DNA of 64,000 nucleotides from Rufibacter psychrotolerans (lineage in GTDB: Bacteria > Bacteroidota > Bacteroidia > Cytophagales > Hymenobacteraceae). This document shows, in pieces, positions 8,864 to 17,628 of the stretch. The position numbers and the translations under genes were made by a program. Numbering within the stretch: position 1 is the first letter of the stretch; each line of letters opens with the position of its first letter. The DNA is taken from assembly GCF_016924645.1 (NCBI RefSeq), contig NZ_JAFFJV010000006.1, positions 62,001-126,000 of the forward strand. The letters run 5' to 3'. A model generated the notes under the pieces. It worked only from the letters and a program-made list of their open reading frames with translations, did not search any database and was not told the origin of the DNA.

Positions 8864-9905
8864 GAGATCTAAAAGGAATCTGAAGCGTAGCCGCTACGGT
8901 GGTTTCTTCTACCTGCGCCAACTCAAAATGGCCCGGGCTCCCGAACGTATGGAATATCCGTTCCAGGAGCCGCTGAATGCCTATGCCGGCCGGGGCCGAG
9001 GAGATAGGTAGGCAACCGGTGTTTTCTACCTGCACCTGCAGCAAGCCATTCTGCCGTTGTACCCAAAGTGCAATGTGCCCGCCCCGGGCTTGGTTGCCAA
9101 TGCCGTGCTTGATGGCGTTTTCCACCAGCAACTGGATGCCCAGGGGCGGAATGGCGGCCTGCTGGGCGGCCGGGTCAATCTGGGCCCTGAAATCCAGCTT
9201 CTCTTCAAAGTGGATCTTCTCCAACGCCAGATAATGATCCAGGAACTCCAGTTCCTGGCATACCTGCACCAGGTTCTCCCGGTTGTAGCCAATCACGTAG
9301 CGCATCATGGCCGAGAGGCGCGTGATCATCTCGCGGGCCTTGGCGGGGTCTTCCAGCACCAGCGAGCGGATGTTGTTCAGGCTGTTGAACAGAAAATGCG
9401 GATTCAGCTGCGACCTGATGGCCTCCAGCTCCGCCTCTTTGAGCGAAAGCTGCAGCCGCCAGGCCTCCACCTCTTTCTCTTTCCAGCGCTGGATAAACTG
9501 GTACGCAAAGTAAATGGTAGACCAGAAACTGAGCATAACCAGGCCATTGAGCGCGTACATGAGCAGATACCCAAAATTGTACTGCTCCCAGGTCACAACG
9601 TGGATGACCAGCATGAACAGGCTCACCAGCAGCTGCACCGCAAAAGAGGCCAGAGCGTTGTAGGCCAGGAGCAGGAGCACCAGCCGGCCCAGGGGCAGAT
9701 CGGTCCAGCGATAGCGGTGGCTCAGGTGGCGTTGCAGGTGCGTGGTAGCTAAGAACATACCCGTGCCCACAAACTGCACCGCTACCATGCCGGGCTGCTT
9801 CTTGAAGAACAGAAAGCTCATCAGGAGCCCTATAAACAGGTAAAAGGCCCAGCCAACGGATTGGCAGACCCAGTACCTCTTGTGTGAATGCGTTGACATG
9901 GACAA
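8844..9905 (-). CDS. LytS-like sensor histidine kinase
   Basis: 353 aa inner-membrane kinase. Four predicted helices within residues 12-137, no extracellular domain of size, then a His_kinase (PF06580-type) domain with LRSQ-like IRSQLNPHFLFNSLNNIRSL; phospho-accepting His170. The ATPase part has LLVENAIKHGIGNQARGG (N box) near residue 265 and GIGIQRLLERI (G box). Pairs with the overlapping LytTR regulator. The ligand cannot be inferred. Confidence 0.9.
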   Translation of the reverse strand: MSMSTHSHKRYWVCQSVGWAFYLFIGLLMSFLFFKKQPGMVAVQFVGTGMFLATTHLQRHLSHRYRWTDLPLGRLVLLLLAYNALASFAVQLLVSLFMLVIHVVTWEQYNFGYLLMYALNGLVMLSFWSTIYFAYQFIQRWKEKEVEAWRLQLSLKEAELEAIRSQLNPHFLFNSLNNIRSLVLEDPAKAREMITRLSAMMRYVIGYNRENLVQVCQELEFLDHYLALEKIHFEEKLDFRAQIDPAAQQAAIPPLGIQLLVENAIKHGIGNQARGGHIALWVQRQNGLLQVQVENTGCLPISSAPAGIGIQRLLERIFHTFGSPGHFELAQVEETTVAATLQIPFRSHENLHH

Positions 9906-9920
9906 CTTGGCTACGGCAGC

Positions 9921-10784
9921 TTACTTTTTCAGGAAGGCATCCAGCTGCGCGAACATCCAGGCGGGCTCATCATACATGATGAAGTGCTTGGCGGTGTCGG
10001 CGATCCGGATGTCTGCCGTAGGCAAATTAGCGAATTGCGCCTTAAACATGTGGGTGGTGATGTCTTTTGTGACCCCGTAATTTTTGTAGCCGTACCAGGC
10101 CCCCAGCACCAGCACCGGGCTCTTAATGGCGGCAATGTCTTTTCTGAGGTCAGAGGTGTACATCTCGTACATGGCTTGGCCGGTGGTGGGGTAGTGGGAG
10201 GCCCGTCCCCAGGCAATGATCTGTTTGATGTGCACCGAGTCGGTGGCCATGCTCCCCATGTTGGCTTCCTGCTGCTTCTGCATTTCTGGGTTGGGCGTGG
10301 CCATGACTTTGCGGAACTGGTCGGTCATGGGTTTGATGCTCTCCACGGTAGCCGTGGGGTTCTGGGCGGCCCCCACGAACGGGAGTCCGTCTACCACCAC
10401 TATCTTCCCGAAGGTGTCGGGGGCTTTAATGCCCAGCGCCAGGGCCAGGTACCCGCCCAGGCTATGCCCCACCAGCACGGGTTTCTTCAATTTGTTTTCC
10501 TGCACAAAGGCCAGCACCTCGTCGCGCATGCTGTTCAGGAAGTGGTCGGTTTTAATAGCAGGCTGCCCCGCAAAGCCCGGAAGGGTAAGCACGTAGCAAG
10601 TGTAGTTTTTCTGATAGTGCGCCACTGTCCCATCCCACACCTCACCGCCCGAGTTCAGGCCTGGAATCAGGATCATGGCCGGGCCTTTGCCCGTTTTCAC
10701 TACTTTAAAGGAAGGCGCTTGGGCTGAGGTGGTTAAAGTGACGCACAACAGCAGCACCAGGATTGAAGTAATTTTTGCTTTCAT
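9921..10784 (-). CDS. Secreted alpha/beta hydrolase
   Basis: 287 aa with a signal peptide (MKAKITSILVLLLCVTLTTSAQA) and an alpha/beta-hydrolase fold. ILIPGLNSGGEVWDG provides the HG-type oxyanion strand, VGHSLGGYLALALG holds the nucleophile Ser, and the catalytic His is in TAKHFIMYDEPAW near the C-terminus. The frame is open for a further 87 codons upstream, but these cross a 36-nt palindrome and lack a signal peptide, so the ATG at 10784 is chosen. A CACCTTTG -7-like box lies 40 bases upstream. It ends 15 bases before the kinase start; substrate unknown. Confidence 0.82.
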   Translation of the reverse strand: MKAKITSILVLLLCVTLTTSAQAPSFKVVKTGKGPAMILIPGLNSGGEVWDGTVAHYQKNYTCYVLTLPGFAGQPAIKTDHFLNSMRDEVLAFVQENKLKKPVLVGHSLGGYLALALGIKAPDTFGKIVVVDGLPFVGAAQNPTATVESIKPMTDQFRKVMATPNPEMQKQQEANMGSMATDSVHIKQIIAWGRASHYPTTGQAMYEMYTSDLRKDIAAIKSPVLVLGAWYGYKNYGVTKDITTHMFKAQFANLPTADIRIADTAKHFIMYDEPAWMFAQLDAFLKK

Positions 10785-10923
10785 GGCTTTACAGACTTGG
10801 GTTGATTTGGTGAATGATTGACCCAAAGGTGAGGGTTGAAAGCGCCCTGCGGAAGCAAAATATGATGAGCGGTTATTGCAAGGGGTAAGCGGTGTAGGGA
10901 TTAGTGGTAGCCAAGTATCGGTT

Positions 10924-10959
10924 ATTTTCAAGCCCTTTTCTGGAAACAAAGCCGAAAAC
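10924..10959. repeat. 36-nt dispersed palindrome, copy 5 (degenerate)
   Basis: ATTTTCAAGCCCTTTTC / GGAAACAAAGCCGAAAAC; weaker symmetry. Immediately precedes the REP pair at 10973. Confidence 0.6.
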
Positions 10960-10972
10960 AGAATTACCATTT

Positions 10973-11124
10973 GTAGCGTCGTTACCCTGTAACGACGTGT
11001 CTCTATGGAACAATATCTTCTCTTCAGGCAAGCAGGAACATTCAAACAACATAGGAGCTGTTTCTAGAAGATGTGAGCCAGTCCTGCTGCGGAGAACCAC
11101 GTCGTTACAGGGTAACGACGCTAC
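10973..11124. repeat. REP doublet (REPIN/BIME-like) with GTAG tetranucleotides
   Basis: GTAG (10973-10976) is followed by the palindrome CGTCGTTAC-CCT-GTAACGACG (10977-10997). The same unit returns in inverted orientation at 11100-11124 as palindrome plus CTAC. The two 25-base units are exact reverse complements and enclose about 100 bases. A conserved 5' GTAG before an imperfect palindrome is the signature of REP sequences mobilised by RAYT (TnpA-REP) proteins; no such gene is in this window. Located between the hydrolase start and the aspS end. Confidence 0.8.
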
Positions 11125-11130
11125 GTTTTT

Positions 11131-11166
11131 GTTTTTGACCCTATTTCTGGGAAACAGGCCCAAAAC
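11131..11166. repeat. 36-nt dispersed palindrome, copy 6
   Basis: GTTTTTGACCCTATTTC / GAAACAGGCCCAAAAC; follows the REP doublet and abuts the aspS terminator. Confidence 0.8.
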
Positions 11167-11167
11167 G

Positions 11168-11203
11168 AAAAAACCTGTGAGGTCTCCAAGACCTCACAGG
11201 TTT
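11168..11203 (-). terminator. Terminator of aspS
   Basis: Perfect 14-base stem (AAACCTGTGAGGTC / GACCTCACAGGTTT) with a 5-base loop. Read on the minus strand it is followed by six T, 30 bases after the aspS stop. The same CCTCACA/TGTGAGG hairpin sequence recurs at 7212-7245. Confidence 0.85.
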
Positions 11204-11233
11204 CTATAGCAATCAGCAATAAACAATCAGCAA

Positions 11234-12985
11234 TTATTTCACGCGGGTGTCAATCTGTAACTCATCCAGCTGCGCCTGCGCGATTGGCGAGGGGGCATCA
11301 ATCATCACATCACGGCCTGAGTTATTTTTAGGGAACGCGATGAAGTCCCGGATAGAATCAGCGCCACCGAACAAAGAGCACAGACGGTCAAACCCGAAAG
11401 CGATACCACCGTGCGGAGGTGCGCCGTACTCAAAGGCATCCAACAAGAATCCGAACTGCGCCTGTGCCTCTTCCGGCGTAAAGCCTAACAAGTTGAACAT
11501 GCGGGACTGCACGGCGCGGTCATGGATACGGATAGAACCGCCACCCACTTCTACACCGTTGATGACCATGTCATAGGCATTGGCGCGCACGGCACCGGGG
11601 TTGGTGTCAATCAGGTCCATGTCCTCAGGCTTGGGCGAGGTGAACGGGTGGTGCATGGCGTGGTAGCGGTTGCTTTCCTCGTCCCACTCCAGGAGCGGGA
11701 AGTCCAGCACCCACAGGGTAGAGAACGTGTCTTTGTCGCGCAGGCCCAGGCGGGTGCCCATCTCTAGGCGTAGCTCGTTTAGAGCTTTTCTTGTTTTATC
11801 GGCTCCGCCGGCTAATACCAGCAGTAAGTCTCCGGGTTGGGCGTTGAAGGCTTGGGCCCATTGCTGTAAATCTTCCGGCGAGTAGAATTTGTCCACGCTT
11901 GATTTCACGCTGCCGTCTTCCTGCACGCGGGCGTACACCAAACCGGTGGCACCTACTTGCGGACGTTTCACGAAATCAGTCAGTTCATCTATTTGTTTAC
12001 GGGTGTAGAAAGCGCTGCCGCTGGCGTTGATGCCTACTACCAATTCGGCGTCATCAAACACCTTGAAGCCTTTGTTCTTCACCACGTCGTTCAGTTCCAC
12101 AAACTGCATCCCGAAACGGGTGTCTGGTTTGTCTGAGCCGTAGAGGCGCATGGCATCGGCGTAGGTCATGCGCGGGAAATCAGCCAGTTCAATGCCTTTT
12201 ACGGTACGGAACAGGTGTTTCACCAAGCCTTCAAACGTGTTCAGGATGTCTTCCTGGGTTACGAAGGAAAGTTCGCAGTCAATCTGGGTGAACTCGGGCT
12301 GACGGTCGGCGCGCAAATCTTCGTCTCTAAAGCATTTCACAATCTGGAAATACTTGTCAAAGCCAGACACCATCAACAGCTGCTTAAAGGTCTGCGGGCT
12401 CTGCGGCAAAGCGTAGAACTCACCGGGGTTCATGCGGCTAGGCACCACGAAATCGCGGGCTCCTTCTGGTGTGGATTTAATGAGTACCGGAGTCTCTACC
12501 TCAATAAAGCCCTGGCCGTCCAGGTACGAGCGGGTCTGCTGAGCCATGCGGTGGCGTAGCTCCAGGCTTTTGCGGACTGGCGAGCGGCGCAAGTCCAGGT
12601 AGCGGTACTTCATGCGCAGGTCATCGCCGCCATCGGTCTCGTCCTCAATCAGGAACGGAGGCAGTTTGGCCGGGTTCAGAACCTCCAGCGCGGTTACTTT
12701 TATCTCAATGTCGCCGGTGGCGATTTTGTCGTTTTTAGACACGCGCTCAATTACGGTGCCGGTGGCCTTCACCACGAACTCACGACCCAACGTACGGGCA
12801 GTGGTGAGAACCTGTGCGTCAGAAACACCTTCCTCCAGGCTCAGCTGCGTGATGCCGTAGCGGTCGCGCAGGTCAACCCAAAGCATGCCGCCTTTGTCGC
12901 GTGATTTCTGTACCCAACCGGTCAGGGTCACTTCCTGACCAACATTCTCCAGGCGTAATTCGCCGCAGGTGTGTGAACGAAGCAT
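11234..12985 (-). CDS. aspS: Aspartate--tRNA ligase
   Basis: Class II aminoacyl-tRNA synthetase, 583 aa, bacterial type length. N-terminal OB-fold anticodon-binding domain ([23 protein letters not shown]), then the catalytic core with motif 2 [18 protein letters not shown], the bacteria-specific GAD insertion in the middle, and motif 3 GIAFGFDRL near the C-terminus. Charges tRNA-Asp. Start ATG at 12985; a TACCTTTG -7 box stands 28 bases upstream. Confidence 0.97.
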   Translation of the reverse strand: MLRSHTCGELRLENVGQEVTLTGWVQKSRDKGGMLWVDLRDRYGITQLSLEEGVSDAQVLTTARTLGREFVVKATGTVIERVSKNDKIATGDIEIKVTALEVLNPAKLPPFLIEDETDGGDDLRMKYRYLDLRRSPVRKSLELRHRMAQQTRSYLDGQGFIEVETPVLIKSTPEGARDFVVPSRMNPGEFYALPQSPQTFKQLLMVSGFDKYFQIVKCFRDEDLRADRQPEFTQIDCELSFVTQEDILNTFEGLVKHLFRTVKGIELADFPRMTYADAMRLYGSDKPDTRFGMQFVELNDVVKNKGFKVFDDAELVVGINASGSAFYTRKQIDELTDFVKRPQVGATGLVYARVQEDGSVKSSVDKFYSPEDLQQWAQAFNAQPGDLLLVLAGGADKTRKALNELRLEMGTRLGLRDKDTFSTLWVLDFPLLEWDEESNRYHAMHHPFTSPKPEDMDLIDTNPGAVRANAYDMVINGVEVGGGSIRIHDRAVQSRMFNLLGFTPEEAQAQFGFLLDAFEYGAPPHGGIAFGFDRLCSLFGGADSIRDFIAFPKNNSGRDVMIDAPSPIAQAQLDELQIDTRVK

Positions 12986-13012
12986 TGTATCTGTTCTTTA
13001 GAAACTAAGCCA

Positions 13013-13020
13013 CAAAGGTA
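13013..13020 (-). promoter_or_regulatory. -7 box of aspS promoter
   Basis: On the minus strand TACCTTTG, a full match to TAnnTTTG, 28 bases before the aspS start codon. A -33 TTG is not obvious. Confidence 0.55.
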
Positions 13021-13048
13021 AGGATTGTTCGGTGATCTGCCGAGTGCT

Positions 13049-13084
13049 GTTTTAGGCCTGTTTTCCATAAAATACCCCTTAAAC
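13049..13084. repeat. 36-nt dispersed palindrome, copy 7
   Basis: GTTTTAGGCCTGTTTTC / ATAAAATACCCCTTAAAC. Lies in the 332-base divergent spacer between aspS and the outer-membrane protein gene, where a terminator role would make no sense. Confidence 0.85.
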
Positions 13085-13317
13085 GGGAAGCCCACCGGCC
13101 TCTGCTCGGCGGGGTCTTGGGTGGGCGGCAAGTGTCCGGTTTCAGTGAAAAAGTGTTCAGTAGTGGACAGTTGTAGACTTGGAAAACTGGCGTAAGTAGT
13201 TGATATTTAAGGTAATGCATTTCTGGCATTCGGCTTGTCTAAGTCTGGGCAAGGGGCAGCGGTGCAGGGCCCCAACCAAGCAGCTTTTCTATCTAACCAG
13301 AACTATTATTGAAAACT

Positions 13318-15795
13318 ATGTACACTAAGAAAATTGCTCTGCTGGCAGCCCTTTGGCTAATGCTGGTTGGCCCTCAGGCCTGGGCCCAGGAGCTCAGAAT
13401 GTTTGAGCTGAAAGGGACCGTGAAAGGAGCCAAAGGGGAGCTGTTGCAGGCCGCCAACGTGCAGCTGGTCAAAGACTCAAGCCAGGCCTTGGTGAAGGTA
13501 GAAGTGTCTGGCGCCGATGGCACTTTCCTGTTCTCGGGCATTCCGGCGGGCACCTACAAGGTCATGGTCCTGCACTATGACTACGCCCTGTTCACCTCGC
13601 CCTCGCTCTCTTTGCGGCAAGACACTGATCTAGGCACTCTGATTTTGCCTGAACGCGCCGTCGCCTTGAAGGAGGTGAAGATTGAGGCGCAGAAGCCGTT
13701 TGTGGAACAGCATTTTGACAAAACGGTACTGAACGTGGAGAACAGCATCTCGGCCACCGGCAGCACCGTGCTGGAGGTGCTGGAGAAAGCCCCGGGCGTG
13801 CGCATTGATCAGAACGATAACCTTAGCATGCGCGGCAAAACCGGGGTGGTGGTCATGATAGATGGTAAGCGGGTGCCTATGTCGGGGGCTGAGTTGGCCA
13901 ATATGCTGCGCGGGCTGGGGGCAAACTCGGTGGCCAGGATAGACCTGATCACCAACCCCTCGGCCAAGTACGAAGCCGCCGGGAACTCCGGCATCATTGA
14001 CATCCGGCTGAAGAAAGACAACCGCGTAGGAGCCAACGGCACCCTTACCTCCTCTTTCGGGCAAGGCATGTATCCCAAAGCCAACCAGGGGCTGCAGCTC
14101 AACTACCGCAACAAAAAAGTGAACCTGTTTGGGTCCTACAACTACGTGCACCGCAACGACATCAACAAGCTGGACCTGTACCGCCAGTTCTACGAAGTGG
14201 TGAAGACCGAGGCCGGCGACTCCATCTCGGGGGACCTGATGGGCATCTACGACCAGAAGAACGTGTTTGGCTACATCCTCAACAACAACAATGGTCGGAT
14301 TGGCCTTGACTACACCCTCTCGCCCAAGACCCTGGTGGGCATAGTGGCCAGCGGCACCCTGGTGGACATTAACCGAACCGTGGACAATGCCGCGCAGGAA
14401 CTGAACCCCGAGCGGCGCTACATGAGCTCTTTCTTCACAAACGGCTTCACCGATTCTGACCGCAACAACCACGCCGTCAACCTCAACCTGAAACACACCA
14501 TTGACACCACCGGCCGCGAGATTTCGGCCGACGTGGACTATGCCGCTTTCAGCACCAAAGACCTGCAGAACTTCAGGACCCAATACTTTGACTTGCCCAA
14601 GGCCCGGCCAGACTCTGTGCTGTTTGGCGACCTGGACGGCAAGCTTTCCATTTACTCCGCCAAGGTAGATTACTCTCAGCCCCTCACGGCAGTGGGCGCC
14701 AACCTTGAAGCCGGCTTCAAGAGCAGCCTGGTAAAGGCAGACAACAACCTGCAGTTCTTTGACCTCACAGAAAACCGCCATGACTTTATTGAGCAGCAGA
14801 GCAACCACTTCCGGTACTCAGAAAACATCAACGCCGCCTATGTGAACCTGAACAAAAAGTGGACGCAACTGAGCCTGCAACTGGGGCTGCGCCTGGAGAA
14901 CACCATTTCTGAAGGCAAGCAGTTGATCAGCGGCGATAGCTTTGACCGAAACTACACCCAGCTTTTCCCCAGCGCCTACGTGGGGTACCAGGTGAACGAA
15001 AAGCACGATGTGGGGCTTTCCCTGAGCCGCCGCATTGACCGGCCAACGTACAACCAGCTCAACCCATTCAAGTTCTTCCTGGACCCTACCACCTACGCGC
15101 AGGGCAACCCGTTCCTGCGGCCGCAGCTCACCTATTCCTTTGAGCTGACGCACACCTTCGGGCAGAAAATTGTGACCAAACTCAGCTACAGCCGCACCAC
15201 AGACAATATTGTAACGGTGCTCCTGCCTACCAAAGAGAAGTCAACCGATGGCAAGGCGGTAATCATGCAGCAAGACCAGAACCTGGCCCAATTGGATTAC
15301 TATGGACTGAGTGTCTCGGTGCCCGTTTCGGTGGCCAGGTGGTTCACCAGCACCAACAACATTCAGGTGTATTACGGGCTTTACCAGGGCAACCTGGCCA
15401 ATACCAACCTGCGCAACGGAAGGCCCACCCTCAACCTGAACTCTACTAACAACTTCACCTTGCCTAAGAACTGGTCGGCCGAGGTGATCGGGGTCTACAA
15501 CTCCCGCGAGATCTACGGGTTCCTGGACATCCGCCCCGTACAATACCTGTCCCTGGGCGTGCAGAAGCAGTTCCTGGACAAAAAGGCCAATGTGAAGCTG
15601 AACGTGTCTGATGTGTTCTACTCTAACAGGACCAGGGCTACCACCGCGCTCACCGGCTACACCGAGAATTTCTACCAGCGCCGGGATACCCGCGTAGCCA
15701 CCCTTAGCTTTACGTACCGCTTCGGGAAAAGCCAGGTGGCCCCCACCCGCCGCCGCACCGGCGGGGCTGAGGAGGAAAAGCGCAGAGCAGGGTAA
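13318..15795 (+). CDS. Outer-membrane beta-barrel protein (TonB-receptor-like, OMP_b-brl_3 type)
   Basis: 825 aa, signal peptide (MYTKKIALLAALWLMLVGPQAWAQ). N-terminal carboxypeptidase-like regulatory domain (about 30-120, LKGTVKGAKGELLQAANVQL), a plug-like region (about 125-240, EVLEKAPGVRIDQNDNLSMRG...GVVVMIDGKRVPMSGAELANMLRGL), then a long beta-barrel ending in FTYRFGKS and a basic tail. This architecture is typical of the Bacteroidota outer membrane beta-barrel family (PF14905); substrates are generally unknown. A TTG at 13309 is in frame, but the ATG at 13318 gives a standard signal peptide. Flanked by aspS divergently; no SusD partner. Confidence 0.88.
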   Translation: MYTKKIALLAALWLMLVGPQAWAQELRMFELKGTVKGAKGELLQAANVQLVKDSSQALVKVEVSGADGTFLFSGIPAGTYKVMVLHYDYALFTSPSLSLRQDTDLGTLILPERAVALKEVKIEAQKPFVEQHFDKTVLNVENSISATGSTVLEVLEKAPGVRIDQNDNLSMRGKTGVVVMIDGKRVPMSGAELANMLRGLGANSVARIDLITNPSAKYEAAGNSGIIDIRLKKDNRVGANGTLTSSFGQGMYPKANQGLQLNYRNKKVNLFGSYNYVHRNDINKLDLYRQFYEVVKTEAGDSISGDLMGIYDQKNVFGYILNNNNGRIGLDYTLSPKTLVGIVASGTLVDINRTVDNAAQELNPERRYMSSFFTNGFTDSDRNNHAVNLNLKHTIDTTGREISADVDYAAFSTKDLQNFRTQYFDLPKARPDSVLFGDLDGKLSIYSAKVDYSQPLTAVGANLEAGFKSSLVKADNNLQFFDLTENRHDFIEQQSNHFRYSENINAAYVNLNKKWTQLSLQLGLRLENTISEGKQLISGDSFDRNYTQLFPSAYVGYQVNEKHDVGLSLSRRIDRPTYNQLNPFKFFLDPTTYAQGNPFLRPQLTYSFELTHTFGQKIVTKLSYSRTTDNIVTVLLPTKEKSTDGKAVIMQQDQNLAQLDYYGLSVSVPVSVARWFTSTNNIQVYYGLYQGNLANTNLRNGRPTLNLNSTNNFTLPKNWSAEVIGVYNSREIYGFLDIRPVQYLSLGVQKQFLDKKANVKLNVSDVFYSNRTRATTALTGYTENFYQRRDTRVATLSFTYRFGKSQVAPTRRRTGGAEEEKRRAG

Positions 15796-15822
15796 CCCGC
15801 CACTTCTCTGCCTAGAATGCAA

Positions 15823-15855
15823 AGCGCCCGGCCGTATTCCAAACGGTCGGGCGCT
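15823..15855. terminator. GC-rich hairpin after the beta-barrel gene
   Basis: AGCGCCCGGCCGT / ACGGTCGGGCGCT, 13-base stem (one G.T) with a 7-base loop, 27 bases after the stop. No T-run follows, so termination is probable but not certain. The remaining bases to 16163 are AT-rich and hold no recognisable gene. Confidence 0.6.
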
Positions 15856-16163
15856 CTGCGTTAGCTACTTACCCCTCCACGTTAAGTTCCGCAGGTTCCT
15901 CTCCAGCACCCGCTTATCTGTTCAATAGGACAAACGTAGGACGCAGTTGAACCACTGCCGTAAACCTAAAAAAGTTTTAGGTAATAGGAAGAAGTTGTTA
16001 TATTCTTCAAGGAAAGGTTTTGAGACCCCAGAATTCAATATTAAATAGCTTAAAATTAAGGAGTGCCTAAGTAGGAGGAGAGGATTTTGCTCAATTCTGT
16101 ACTTATTGAAGAAGAACTGCTTATAGATAAAAATTTAGATTATTTTATTGACTTATACTGGTG

Positions 16164-16826
16164 ATGTTTAGTTCTGTTTGGAAAGCTTTCTCATTAAAAA
16201 AATCTAAGAAGAAGACAGGAGCTGGGCGTCAAAATAAAAAGGATTATTTTGATAGCCTTAATTACGTTCGTACCGTTGCGGGGCTGCGCAATGCTTTGGC
16301 GGGCCGCACCCGGGTTAAAGCGAACACCGCACAGGAAGTTACGTTCAGGGGCCTGCCCTTTGGGGCCACCATAAAGGAAGCCAAGAAACTCCTGGGCAAG
16401 CCAGAACTGCACGCCAACAAAGGCAAAGAGGAGGTGGTAGGCCATGAGGTGCTTTTCTACTTCTCCTCCATTGGGTCTGTTAAAGTGACGCAGTGCCTCC
16501 ATTTCCTGCACGGTGAGTTCATCATGGGGCAGAGCATCGTAAAATCTTCCAATTCAGAGAAGCGCCGTACCTTCTGCGAGTCAATTATTGAGAAATACCA
16601 CGTTGCCCCTGAGGCAGGAAATCCCATCGACTTCACCCAGGTTTTCCCCATCTGTGACCAATCCGGGAACCGGATTGAGCTGCTTGATGCGTTTGACCTG
16701 ACCATCACCTACGTAACCGGAGATCCGCACGTACTGCCGGTCGTGACCATGGTTCAGGCCGCTGATTCCAGCAGAAAGGCAATGCTCCAGAGTGCTTTCA
16801 GGGAGCGGGTGGTGCCCTACATCTAA
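16164..16826 (+). CDS. Hypothetical protein with a BamE-like PFG...LGKP motif
   Basis: 220 aa, not recognised. Basic N-terminus (residues 10-45), no signal peptide. Around residue 62, FRGLPFGATIKEAKKLLGKPE resembles the turn-helix motif (G-x-PFG-x(4)-EA-x(3)-LG-x-P) found in small SmpA/BamE-like folds, but the similarity is short. The rest has alternating strands and a final VVPYI. An in-frame GTG precedes the ATG by one codon. It stands alone with an AT-rich upstream region and a strong hairpin downstream. Confidence 0.6.
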   Translation: MFSSVWKAFSLKKSKKKTGAGRQNKKDYFDSLNYVRTVAGLRNALAGRTRVKANTAQEVTFRGLPFGATIKEAKKLLGKPELHANKGKEEVVGHEVLFYFSSIGSVKVTQCLHFLHGEFIMGQSIVKSSNSEKRRTFCESIIEKYHVAPEAGNPIDFTQVFPICDQSGNRIELLDAFDLTITYVTGDPHVLPVVTMVQAADSSRKAMLQSAFRERVVPYI

Positions 16827-16866
16827 ACCCTACGCCGTTAGAATACCAACTTCTTCCGTTAACCAG

Positions 16867-16910
16867 AGCCGAGGCTCCTTTTCCCACTGAGGAAAAGGAG
16901 CCTCGGCTTT
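16867..16910 (+). terminator. Terminator after the hypothetical gene
   Basis: Perfect 18-base stem AGCCGAGGCTCCTTTTCC / GGAAAAGGAGCCTCGGCT around CACTGA, ending in TTT; 40 bases after the stop. Confidence 0.8.
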
Positions 16911-16966
16911 AATGCATACGGCAAGTAGGCCCTGGGTGTAGTTCGCCAATCATCCCGCCGATTATC

Positions 16967-17124
16967 CTAGGCTGTGTCTGAAAAATGGCGGGGCAGTACC
17001 GTTTTGGGGCTGCTTTTGGGAAAGTAGCCCCAAAACGCCGGCCTACAATAGGCTATGGCGGCAGAGATCAGCCGAGGGAAACCGGATGAAAAAGCTCCGG
17101 GAGCATTTTTCAGACACAGCCTAG
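16967..17124. mobile_element. 158-bp MITE with 17-bp terminal inverted repeats and CTAG duplications
   Basis: CTAG followed by GCTGTGTCTGAAAAATG at the left end is mirrored exactly by CATTTTTCAGACACAGC plus CTAG at the right end. This reads as a 4-bp CTAG target duplication around a non-autonomous element with perfect 17-bp terminal inverted repeats. It has no transposase gene and carries a complete 36-nt palindrome at 17001-17036. CTAG duplications recall IS5-type elements, but the parent is not in the window. Confidence 0.78.
17001..17036. repeat. 36-nt dispersed palindrome, copy 8 (inside the MITE)
   Basis: GTTTTGGGGCTGCTTTTG / GAAAGTAGCCCCAAAAC; one of the best-paired copies, embedded in the mobile element. 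Confidence 0.88.
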
Positions 17125-17628
17125 TGGCGCTCGCCCTGGACTCATGCCCGGCAAGGGCTCTCCAGATCAACGCCTTTCTTTGCTTGGGGCAAGGCCTTAC
17201 CGCAACTTTTCTCTTCTGTACACAAAGCCTCTAACTAACCCTTTTGGGCATTTGCCTGGTAGTGGGGGACTTGATGCGTCCTAAACCTGGAGCTTTTGCT
17301 CTAACTTGGGGAGCAGTGCTTTACCTCATAGATTCATAGCCAGTTATGGGTTATAGAACCATGGAGAAGTGGTGCTTTTGCCTTAATCGCTTCACGCTTT
17401 TACAACCGGTTTCCTAGACCATGAGTAACGATTCTGCCTGATTTTCTTGGAGCACTTCTGTATTGGTGTTTGCAGTTATTTTATATTTTTTAATAAATAT
17501 TTTACAAAATAGCTTGGTTAAGTGCCGGTAAATGCTTTAGATTTGTCTCATTCTTTTATAGATGTAGATTATTTGTATGTAATGGGTGCAGTACTTGCCC
17601 TATTGCAGATCAGGTGTGTAGTTGAAAA
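17125..17628. other. Intergenic region without recognised features
   Basis: About 500 bases between the MITE and the TPR gene. No credible coding frame, RNA gene or long hairpin was seen. The last 150 bases are AT-rich and probably contain the promoter of the TPR gene. Confidence 0.5.

Noticed and set aside
13630-14808. Open frame of 392 codons on the minus strand
   Set aside because: Lies wholly antisense to the beta-barrel gene; composition (Val/His/Gly-rich) is that of a shadow frame and no family is recognisable.
16967-17170. Small minus-strand open frame of 67 codons
   Set aside because: It is the inside of the MITE and not a transposase.
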